Of a DNA stretch of 20,400 nucleotides, positions 8,967 through 14,615 are shown in pieces. The stretch's first letter is position 1. Every line of letters begins with the position of its first letter. The translations under genes were made by a program, and so were the position numbers. The stretch spans positions 1-20,400 of the forward strand of contig JBCCFW010000144.1 in the NCBI GenBank assembly GCA_039029535.1, given 5' to 3'. The notes below the pieces were generated by a model. It saw only the letters and a program-made list of their open reading frames with translations, did no database searches and was not told where the DNA came from. The DNA comes from JBCCFW01 sp039029535. GTDB lineage: Bacteria > Acidobacteriota > JBCCFW01.

Positions 8967-10145
8967 CTACTCGCCTCTGACCTGGAGCGACTCCGGGACC
9001 TCGTCGAGCGCGAGCACGCGATCGACGAACTCTCGAGGCAGGTTCGGCGGGTCGTAGTCGACGTCCCGGCTGCGCAGTCGATCGAGCACGGAGCGGTGCA
9101 TGACGTCGGTCGGCTCGATGACCCGACGCCGACCGAGCCCGAGGCGAGGGAGGCGCATGCCCCTGCCGGCCGGAAGCTTGGGGAAGAGCTCCGCCGGCCA
9201 CCAGGCCGCCGTGAGCGAACGATGGGGGTCGGTCCTCCACGCCGTGGCGACCTGCTCCTCGGCACCGTGCACGTGCTCGCGTCGTCCCTCCTCGAGCTTC
9301 AGGCCGGCCTCGACCGCCTCGTCGAGCATCCAATCGAGCGATGCCTGCCAGAGCCGACGGTCCTCGTGCTTCTCGTAGCCCCCGCCGACGTCGGAATGCA
9401 CGCCCGGGAACCAGAGCTGGACGACGTCGGTCACGCCGGGCCCGCGCCAGCGGTTGGGCCGGTAGAAGCACCGTCGCTCGTCGAGGGAGATCGCGTGACG
9501 GACCTTGCGCACGCTGTCGTTCTTCGCCGTATAGGGGAACCTCTTCGGCTCCCAGACCCAGCCCACCGACGAGACCGTGTCCCAGAGACCGAGGAACTCG
9601 ATGGGGATGCGGTGCGTGGTGGTGAGCTCTCCGTCGACCTCGACCTGCCGCGAGCGCGAGAACGACTTCCGGAAGGACTTGCAGGTCTCCCAGTAGCCGT
9701 CTTTCTCACGGTCGTCGGCGCCGTCCAGGTCGTTGACCCCCGCCGAGAGCCGGACTGCGTACTCGACGAGGTTCTCCAGCCCTGGCCGCAAGAGCCCGAG
9801 CTGATGGATGAGACCAGCCAGCACCCGAGCCGTGTAAGCCCCACGGCTGAAGCCGAAGATGAAGATCCGGTCACCGTCCTCGTAGTTCTGCATGAGGAAG
9901 CGATAGGCCTGCCCGACGTTGCGACCGAGCCCCAGCCCGAAGGCCAGCCCCATGATCCGCGAGAGCCACTTGCCGAGACGCGTGAAGGTCGAGGGGTCGG
10001 GCATCGTGCCGACACCCGGGTCGTAGTAGACGACCTGTTCGTCCCCCTTCACGGCGACCTGAGCGAGCCGGACGACGTTGGTGTTCTTGCGCCCGAACTC
10101 GTTGTTGGTCCCGTCCAGACACAGCACGATGGTCTTGCCGGCCAC
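8967..10145 (-). CDS. DUF2235 alpha/beta hydrolase (putative phospholipase, Tle1-like fold)
   Basis: This is a 392-aa protein of the DUF2235 family. It has the N-terminal LCLDGTNNEFG signature, the nucleophile elbow GFSRGAYTAR with Ser about 100, an acidic motif GLWDTV (Asp about 189) and PGVHSDVGGGY with His about 250. Length and motif order fit the family, which includes type VI secretion phospholipase effectors (Tle1) and stand-alone hydrolases. No VgrG, PAAR or immunity-like gene is present here, so a T6SS role is not supported. I chose the GTG at 10145 because AGGAGGTG lies 5 nt upstream; an upstream ATG at 10175 has no good ribosome binding site. The gene is divergent from the patatin-like phospholipase across 115 bp. 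Confidence 0.85.
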   Translation of the reverse strand: MAGKTIVLCLDGTNNEFGRKNTNVVRLAQVAVKGDEQVVYYDPGVGTMPDPSTFTRLGKWLSRIMGLAFGLGLGRNVGQAYRFLMQNYEDGDRIFIFGFSRGAYTARVLAGLIHQLGLLRPGLENLVEYAVRLSAGVNDLDGADDREKDGYWETCKSFRKSFSRSRQVEVDGELTTTHRIPIEFLGLWDTVSSVGWVWEPKRFPYTAKNDSVRKVRHAISLDERRCFYRPNRWRGPGVTDVVQLWFPGVHSDVGGGYEKHEDRRLWQASLDWMLDEAVEAGLKLEEGRREHVHGAEEQVATAWRTDPHRSLTAAWWPAELFPKLPAGRGMRLPRLGLGRRRVIEPTDVMHRSVLDRLRSRDVDYDPPNLPREFVDRVLALDEVPESLQVRGE

Positions 10146-10260
10146 GCCCCACCTCCTGCCGATGACGGTGTTCACTCAGGTTACCAACGCCCCTCGTCGC
10201 ACCCGACCGCCGTCGCGCTCGATGATAGCCTGAGGACTTAGCCGGAAGGAGGGTGGTCTC
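10146..10260. promoter_or_regulatory. Divergent intergenic region between two lipase-like genes
   Basis: The 115-bp spacer holds the Shine-Dalgarno of the leftward gene (AGGAGGTG on the minus strand) and of the rightward gene (GAAGGAGGG about 9 nt before GTG 10261). Promoters for both must lie here or inside the genes, but I see no clear -35/-10 pair. Confidence 0.4.
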
Positions 10261-12951
10261 GTGGGTCGCAGTTGGCCGTTTTCTCAGGTCGAGTGGCTGA
10301 CGCGACGCGCCTGGGTGCACGTCGTCCTGCTCCTCGTCGGCGGGTACCTGGCGACCCAGTTCGGGCAGCGCTCCGAGCGCCTGGCCGAGCTTTCCCCGAC
10401 CAACCACGTCACCCTCGATGGCAGGGCCGCTTACTCGCCCGCCGAAGCCTGGGCCTTCCTCGTCGACATCGGCGCCGAGGGACGCGCGCTCTACTCCGCC
10501 ACCCAGGTCCGTCTCGATCTCCTCTTCCCCCTGGTCTACGGCCTGCTCTTCATGCTCTGGCTCAAGCGAGCCTGGCGTGGCCACTCCGGACGCCGAGCGC
10601 GGCCGGCCGTGCTCCTCCCACTGGGGGTCGTCGTTCTCGACGTCTTGGAGAACGTCGGTAGCCTCGTGCTCACCGCGCGCGTCACCGAGGCCGACAGCCC
10701 CCCGGCGGGCTGGGCTGGGCTCGCGCTCGCGACCAGCCTGCTCACCACGCTCAAGTGGCTCGGCCTGCTCGCGATCCTCGTCGCCCTCGCCTGGCCGCTG
10801 CGTCGCGTCCTCGCCGGGCTCGTGCATCACGCGGTGCTCCTCCGCGTCCCGCTGACGACGGCCGGCGTCCTGCTCGCGCTGCCGGTTCTCGGCGGCCCGG
10901 GTGGGATCCCGACGCTCACCAGCCTGATGATCGTCGAGCGTTGGGCGGGCCTCACCGCCGCGCTCCTTCTCGTTCTCGCATGTAGCGCGATCGTCGGACA
11001 GTGCTGCCTGCTCGCCGGTGAGCTCGCCCCTCGGCGCGTCGGGTTCTCCCCCCTTCCCCTCCAGGACAAGCTGGAGCGCTGGATCCCCGCGGACTGGAGC
11101 AGTCGTTGGCTTCGGGGGTTCCTCCTCGCCTGGGTGAAGACCTGGACCTGGCGTGGGCCCGTGGCCGTGCTCCCCTTCCTGCTCCTGGGCCTGCCGCTCG
11201 TCCTCCGTCTCCTGTGCTCGTCCACCACCGCGCCCGACGGACGACTCGGGCTCGGGGCCGGTCTCCTCGCCTTGCTGACCGCGGTGGTGGCCATCGCCCT
11301 CCTGGGCTGGCTCATCGAGCGGGGCCGACGCGAGCTCGTCGACGACGTGTCACGCCTGGCCTGGTTCACGAAGCGACTCGGACCGGGCTATCACGACGAG
11401 ACGACCGACGAGGTCGAGCCCGGTCATCCCTTCGCGGTCTCGAGCGCGGCCGTGCTGCTGCTGCTCTACGCGATCGGAGGTTGGCTCATCACGCCCGAGA
11501 GCGCCGACGGCCTCCCGGCCATCGCCTACATCATCGGCCTGCTCACCCTGGTCTGCTCGCTCGCGTCGGGCATCGCGTTCTTCTTCGATCGCTTCCGGCT
11601 CCCCATCGGCGCCGCGTTCGCCGCGTACCTCGTCGTCATCGCCTTCCTCGGTGAGCGCAACCACGCCTTCGACCTGCGTCGTGAGCCCGCCCACGAGCCT
11701 CCCGACATCGCCACCGCCGCCCAGGCCCGCGCCGAGCTTCCCGGCACGCCGCCCGACGTGGTCACCATCGTCTGCCTCAACGGCGGCGGCATCCAGGCCA
11801 GCGGCTGGTCGGCGTGGTCGCTCACCGGATTGCAGGAAGCACTCGGTCCGGAGCTCACGCGCAGCATCCAACTCGTCAGCTCGACCAGCGGTGGCAGCGT
11901 CGGCGCCTACTACTGGCTGGAAGGTCTCGACGCGAGCGGCGCGGTCGCACCGAAGGCATTGCCGATCATTCGGCAAGCCTCGGTCGCCTCGAGCCTCGAA
12001 GCCACCGCGTGGGGCCTGGTCTACCCCGACCTTCTCCGCGCTCTCTCACCACTGGCTCCCGACGCGCGTCGCGATCGGGCCTGGGCCATGGAACGCGCCT
12101 GGCTGTCTCACGCGGCCGACGTGCAGGAGGCCGTGGCGCCGAACGAGCCCGACGCGCCGGCCACGCGCTTGACCGACTGGATGCAAGCGGCTGCGACCGG
12201 ACGTCTCCCAGCGGTGGTGTTCAACTCGACCTTCATCGAGGACGGGCAGCAGGCCTACCTCACCAACGTGCGGCTCGACGAGTTCCCCGCCCACCCGGAC
12301 CTCGCCGATCCCACCCTGCGTCATCACGTCCACGTCCTCGAGGAAGGGGACCCGGCCCCCATCTTCGACATCGACGCAGTGACGGCCGCTCGACTCTCGG
12401 CGAGCTTCCCGTACGTGAGCCCACCAGCTCATGCCCTCTACGACGACCGGAAGCCGGGACAGCCGCTGCGCTATCACCTCGCCGACGGTGGCTACTTCGA
12501 CAACTACGGGATGGTCGCTGCGGTCCAGTGGCTGGAAGTGCGGCTGCGCGATCTCCCCGACGACACGGTCGTGCTCTTCGTGGAGGTGCGCGCCTTCCCC
12601 GAGCGGGCGGCCGACCTGCCTCGCGCCGGTCGGGACTGGACGCTCTCGGCGCTCGGTCCACTGCAGGCTCTCTACGGTGTTCGTTCGGCGACGCAGGCCT
12701 TCCGCAACGAGCTGGAGCGACGCCTGCTCCAGCGGGAGCTGGGTGATCGTCTCGTGTCGGTGGTCCTTCAGCCGCCGCCGCGCAAGGACCGTAGCAAGCC
12801 CCCGCTGTCGTGGCAGCTCGCGCTCAGCGACAAGCGTCGTCTGTGTCACGACTGGCGTGCTCAAGAGAGCCACGTGGAGCCATTGAAGAGCCGCTTCCCC
12901 GAAGCGCCCTGGAAGTGGCCGAGCGAAGCCGAATGCGATTCCTGGGAGTGA
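10261..12951 (+). CDS. Polytopic membrane protein with C-terminal patatin-like phospholipase domain
   Basis: This is an 896-aa protein starting at GTG. The first 460 residues contain roughly ten hydrophobic segments (for example around 18-34, 88-102, 115-137, 168-184, 300-320, 335-355, 415-440). The C-terminal half is a patatin-type lipase: glycine-rich oxyanion motif NGGGIQASGW (G508-G510), nucleophile motif STSGGS with S543, and catalytic Asp in LADGGYFDNYG (D742). The first glycine of the usual GxSxG is replaced by Ser (S541). A membrane-anchored phospholipase or lipid acyl hydrolase is likely. The divergent DUF2235 hydrolase suggests that both act on lipids, which is inference. A strong terminator lies 240 nt beyond the stop. 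Confidence 0.88.
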   Translation: MGRSWPFSQVEWLTRRAWVHVVLLLVGGYLATQFGQRSERLAELSPTNHVTLDGRAAYSPAEAWAFLVDIGAEGRALYSATQVRLDLLFPLVYGLLFMLWLKRAWRGHSGRRARPAVLLPLGVVVLDVLENVGSLVLTARVTEADSPPAGWAGLALATSLLTTLKWLGLLAILVALAWPLRRVLAGLVHHAVLLRVPLTTAGVLLALPVLGGPGGIPTLTSLMIVERWAGLTAALLLVLACSAIVGQCCLLAGELAPRRVGFSPLPLQDKLERWIPADWSSRWLRGFLLAWVKTWTWRGPVAVLPFLLLGLPLVLRLLCSSTTAPDGRLGLGAGLLALLTAVVAIALLGWLIERGRRELVDDVSRLAWFTKRLGPGYHDETTDEVEPGHPFAVSSAAVLLLLYAIGGWLITPESADGLPAIAYIIGLLTLVCSLASGIAFFFDRFRLPIGAAFAAYLVVIAFLGERNHAFDLRREPAHEPPDIATAAQARAELPGTPPDVVTIVCLNGGGIQASGWSAWSLTGLQEALGPELTRSIQLVSSTSGGSVGAYYWLEGLDASGAVAPKALPIIRQASVASSLEATAWGLVYPDLLRALSPLAPDARRDRAWAMERAWLSHAADVQEAVAPNEPDAPATRLTDWMQAAATGRLPAVVFNSTFIEDGQQAYLTNVRLDEFPAHPDLADPTLRHHVHVLEEGDPAPIFDIDAVTAARLSASFPYVSPPAHALYDDRKPGQPLRYHLADGGYFDNYGMVAAVQWLEVRLRDLPDDTVVLFVEVRAFPERAADLPRAGRDWTLSALGPLQALYGVRSATQAFRNELERRLLQRELGDRLVSVVLQPPPRKDRSKPPLSWQLALSDKRRLCHDWRAQESHVEPLKSRFPEAPWKWPSEAECDSWE

Positions 12952-12992
12952 TCAGCGCGGCGTGCGAGCACGAGAAAGTGCACGACTTGCCC

Positions 12993-13021
12993 TTGACAGC
13001 ACGCGACGCGAGCCCTAACTT
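12993..13021 (+). promoter_or_regulatory. Candidate sigma-70-like promoter
   Basis: A perfect TTGACA (12993-12998) is followed by a 17-bp spacer and TAACTT (13016-13021), a weak -10. It lies 41 bp after the patatin stop and reads toward the terminator at 13194. A perfect -35 box is uncommon by chance in such GC-rich DNA. Confidence 0.4.
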
Positions 13022-13027
13022 CCCCCC

Positions 13028-13224
13028 CGCGCGACGATGATGCGCCGCGCCGTTCACTTGTTGAAGACGATGATGAACTTCTCCACGAGCACGATGAGCA
13101 AGCACGACGGGGCCGACTGGTCCTGCCGTCCATCCGTGCGCCAAGCCAGGGGGAGCTTCGACTGACCGCGAGCCACGTTCGCGACCGTCGAAGCGCCCAT
13201 CTCCCCGCGGAGGTGGGCGTTTTT
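13028..13224 (+). ncRNA. Possible small transcript of unknown function
   Basis: The stretch is bounded by a promoter-like element and a strong intrinsic terminator, giving a predicted RNA of about 195 nt. A 42-aa ORF with high third-position GC lies on the plus strand (13037-13165, starting ATGATGCGC) but has no ribosome binding site. A 48-aa ORF with equally GC-rich third positions lies on the minus strand (13054-13200, ending FIIVFNK). Its only start is inside the terminator hairpin and its GGGGAG directly abuts the ATG, which is poor spacing. Either peptide, a small RNA or simply the patatin 3' UTR could explain the region. I recognise none of them. Confidence 0.3.
13194..13224 (+). terminator. 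Strong Rho-independent terminator
   Basis: An 11-bp stem (13194-13204 with 13209-13219, one G-U pair) with loop CCGC is followed directly by five Ts (13220-13224). It ends transcription from the patatin gene or from a small unit starting near 13028. It insulates the RNA array that begins 20 nt further on. Confidence 0.85.
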
Positions 13225-13243
13225 CGTTGCGAGAGGGAGATGT

Positions 13244-13669
13244 CACCGACCGCGCCCCGACGGACGGAACTTACATGCAATCGGTTTGTAACCGGGAGGG
13301 AGCGGGTTCGAGTCCCGTCAGGGCCGCGACCATGGCCCTGTAGCTCATGGGTAGAGCGCCTAGCACTTAGGAGCCTGCGTCGCGGGTCCGCGTGGCTCGC
13401 GCGCCTGGGAATTGCGGCCTCAGGCAAGGAGAGAGGAGGAAGTCGATGCTCGTCCATCGATCGACGACGAACGACACGGCATGAGGCCACAAGTCCCGGC
13501 GCCCAAGGGGTTGCGGCGGCGCGGGGCCTCCTGCTTCGTTCCCGCTCCTCACCGATGGCACCGCATCGCCGTCGTCACGGCGCCTCGCATGAGACCCCGC
13601 GGCGCTCGCAACGCGACCGCGCCGACCCGCGACGCAGGCTCCTAGCTCCATCGACTTGCGCGGTGGGTG
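13244..13669 (+). ncRNA. Element 1: Y-RNA-like RNA with permuted tRNA module (anticodon-like loop UGU) and long hairpin insertion
   Basis: The ends pair over 12 positions with one mismatch (13244-13255 with 13658-13669). Inside lie the scaffold motif CTTACATGC (from about 13270), then an anticodon-arm mimic TCGG/CCGG with 7-nt loop TTTGTAA (13285-13291, which would read UGU, Thr). These are followed by a T arm with loop TTCGAGT (13302-13318), an acceptor strand (13319-13325), an 8-nt cap loop containing CCA, the complementary acceptor strand (13334-13340; 7 of 7 pairs), TA and a D arm GCTC/GAGC (13343-13357). A normal tRNA has the D arm first, so the order is circularly permuted. Between the D arm and the closing strand sits a 277-nt inverted-repeat insertion. 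Bacterial Y RNAs are known to mimic tRNA with a closed acceptor stem, and the downstream Ro-like gene fits this. Confidence 0.7.
13368..13644. repeat. 277-nt insertion bounded by perfect 21-bp inverted repeats inside element 1
   Basis: Arms 13368-13388 and 13624-13644 are exact reverse complements (TAGGAGCCTG... / ...CAGGCTCCTA). The 235 nt between them are very GC-rich, with further short complementary stretches just inside the arms. I see no convincing ORF or transposase. The element sits where elements 2 and 3 have only 20-30 nt. It may be an extended RNA arm or a non-autonomous mobile insertion. No clear target-site duplication is visible. Confidence 0.8.
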
Positions 13670-13701
13670 GCTGATTTCGAGCAACGAACGAATGAGATGA
13701 C

Positions 13702-13858
13702 GACCTGACGCCGCGCCCTGACGGACGGGGCTTACACGCTTTACGGACACTACTCCGAAGGTCGTGGGTTCGAGTCCCACCGGTACCAACCGGTGCCGTA
13801 GCTCAGATGGCAGAGCATCAGCAACGCAACGCTTCATCGACTCGCGTGGCGTCAGGTC
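13702..13858 (+). ncRNA. Element 2: Y-RNA-like RNA with permuted tRNA module
   Basis: The ends form a 15-bp stem with a single G-U pair (13702-13716 with 13844-13858). The body contains CTTACACGC, an arm CGGA/TCCG with 6-nt loop CACTAC (13744-13757), AAGGTC as variable loop, and a T arm GTGGG/CCCAC with loop TTCGAGT (13764-13780). The acceptor strand CGGTACC (13781-13787), the cap AACC and the acceptor strand GGTGCCG (13792-13798; 7 pairs, one G-U) come next. TA and a D arm GCTC/GAGC (13801-13816) close the permuted body. The 3' flank CATCG ACTCGCG matches the other elements. The element lies 54 nt upstream of the ubiquitin-like gene and could be part of its leader. Confidence 0.75.
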
Positions 13859-13912
13859 TCGATGACAATTCAATGAGAGGAGCGGGCTCGACCCGCAAGG
13901 AGGGAGAACACC

Positions 13913-14113
13913 ATGATCCACGTCCGCGTCGCCGGCCGGTCCTACGAGCTCTCCGAGCGCAAGCTCGGCGTCTCGGCTTCGATGAACGACAAGGAGCTCA
14001 AGGCTCGCATCGCTCGGCACCTCGACCTCGCCCGAGGCGAGCTCGCCGACCACTTCGTCGACCGCACGCCCACCGGCAACCTGGTCCTCCGACCGGAAGC
14101 CGTCTACGGCTGA
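13913..14113 (+). CDS. Ubiquitin-like (beta-grasp) small protein embedded in the RNA array
   Basis: This is a 66-aa protein starting at ATG with GGAGGGAG about 6 nt upstream. The predicted order fits a beta-grasp fold: strand IHVRVAG, strand SYELSERKL, helix DKELKARIARHLDLA, strand HFVDRT and strand NLVLRPEAVYG. It ends in a free Gly66, so no C-terminal processing would be needed before adenylation. An E1-like gene 3 kb downstream on the same strand supports a ubiquitin-like modifier. I cannot name a described family with certainty; small beta-grasp proteins of PRTRC-type or other ThiF-linked systems are the nearest comparison. A chance small basic protein is less likely given the ribosome binding site, codon use and context. 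Confidence 0.7.
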   Translation: MIHVRVAGRSYELSERKLGVSASMNDKELKARIARHLDLARGELADHFVDRTPTGNLVLRPEAVYG

Positions 14114-14129
14114 GTCGAGCTCAGTTTTT
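14110..14129 (+). terminator. Short intrinsic terminator overlapping the ubiquitin-like gene stop
   Basis: A 5-bp stem CTGAG/CTCAG (14110-14114 with 14120-14124, loop TCGAG) is followed by TTTTT (14125-14129). The stem includes the TGA stop codon. The stem is short, so termination may be partial. It separates the ubiquitin-like gene from element 3, which begins at the last T. Confidence 0.45.
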
Positions 14130-14292
14130 CGAGACCGCCACGCCGCGCCCTCATCCGGGTGGGCTTACACGCATCGGTTACCGAGGGTTGCAGGTTCGAG
14201 TCCTGCTGTCTGATCCGTCAGGTGTAGCTCAACAGGTAGAGCATCGGCTTGCGAAACCATCGCCCCTCGAACTCGCGCGGTGGCGTTCTCGA
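14129..14292 (+). ncRNA. Element 3: Y-RNA-like RNA with permuted tRNA module capped by a UNCG-type loop
   Basis: The closing stem pairs 14129-14141 with 14280-14292 (one mismatch) and, after a 2-nt bulge, 14144-14148 with 14275-14279. The body contains CTTACACGC, a short arm TCGG/CCGA with loop TTA (14174-14184), GGGTT as variable loop, and a T arm GCAGG/CCTGC with loop TTCGAGT (14190-14206). The acceptor strands 14207-14213 and 14218-14224 (7 pairs, three G-U) are closed by TCCG. TA and a D arm GCTC/GAGC (14227-14242) follow. TCGG right after the D arm could instead pair with CCGA before the T arm, giving a continuous anticodon-like stem. TCCG fits the UNCG tetraloop class, as expected for a stem meant to stay closed. 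Confidence 0.75.
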
Positions 14293-14318
14293 TTCTCGTC
14301 AGCCAACAAGCACGACTT

Positions 14319-14414
14319 TCTCCTCGCGCCCCGACATCTCGGGCTTACACGCCCTGCTGCAAAGCAGGTCCACCTAACTGGACCGTTCATGCCTGGGTGA
14401 CTCGCGCGAGGGAA
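14319..14414 (+). ncRNA. Element 4: scaffold RNA carrying two anticodon-arm-like hairpins with 6-nt loops
   Basis: The closing stem is CCTCGCGC/GCGCGAGG (14322-14329 with 14404-14411) plus a G-U pair. Inside are the hairpin CCCGA-CATC-TCGGG (14330-14343) and the invariant GCTTACACGC. Arm 1 is CCTGC/GCAGG with loop TGCAAA (14353-14368), and arm 2 is GTCCA/TGGAC with loop CCTAAC (14368-14383). T and D arms are absent. Arm 1 has the stem common in bacterial tRNA-Ala, with a loop one base short of a true anticodon loop. The element shares the CTTACACGC and ACTCGCG signatures with elements 2 and 3, so it belongs to the same RNA family despite lacking the tRNA body. Confidence 0.65.
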
Positions 14415-14454
14415 CTCTCGCATCCGCACTTCTCAGCCACCAATCACGATTTCC

Positions 14455-14551
14455 TCCTCGCGCCCCGACTTCTCGGGCTTACACGCCCTGCCTACGAAGC
14501 AGGTCCGTCTGTAAAACGGACGTTCCATCGCCTGGGTGACTCGCGCGGGGG
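14455..14551 (+). ncRNA. Element 5: scaffold RNA with tRNA-Arg(ACG)- and tRNA-Tyr(GUA)-like anticodon arms
   Basis: The closing stem pairs 14455-14463 with 14543-14551 (two G-U). The hairpin CCCGA-CTTC-TCGGG (14464-14477) and GCTTACACGC follow. Arm 1 is CCTGC-CTACGAA-GCAGG (14487-14503); its 7-nt loop is identical to that of bacterial tRNA-Arg(ACG). Arm 2 is TCCGT-CTGTAAA-ACGGA (14504-14520); its 7-nt loop is identical to that of tRNA-Tyr(GUA). Both have the canonical 5-bp stem, U33 and purine-37 layout. No T or D arm is present, so neither can be a tRNA. The element sits 64 nt upstream of the Ro-like gene and could be cut from its 5' leader. Confidence 0.7.
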
Positions 14552-14615
14552 ACTTACAAGAGCTCGGGGTCCATCGATCCCATCGCCTGATCATTCATCT
14601 CTGGAGGGAGACGAC

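Larger units (their letters stand above)
14299..14551. repeat. Tandem duplication of RNA elements 4 and 5
   Basis: Copies at about 14299-14412 and 14433-14551 begin with TCAGCCA and share the stretch before the closing stem, the stem itself, the CCCGA/TCGGG hairpin, GGGCTTACACGCCCTGC and CCTGGGTGACTCGCGCG. Differences are concentrated in the two hairpin loops and the second hairpin stem. Confidence 0.8.

Noticed and set aside
8788..9471. 227-aa minus-strand ORF overlapping the DUF2235 gene end
   Set aside because: It overlaps the 3' end of a gene with clear motifs. Its translation is Arg/Ala-rich without domain features.
8967..10145. Type VI secretion effector assignment for the DUF2235 protein
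   Set aside because: The family includes Tle1 effectors, but no VgrG, PAAR, Hcp or immunity gene is visible.
13367..14053. 228-aa minus-strand ORF across elements 1 and 2 and the ubiquitin-like gene
   Set aside because: It crosses structured RNA and antisense coding sequence, and has no motif or convincing start.
13260..14290. Ordinary tRNA genes suggested by GTTCGAGTCC and TAGCTC motifs
   Set aside because: T-arm sequences lie upstream of the D arms and the acceptor strands are joined by short loops. No copy has the normal order, so they are not standard tRNA genes.
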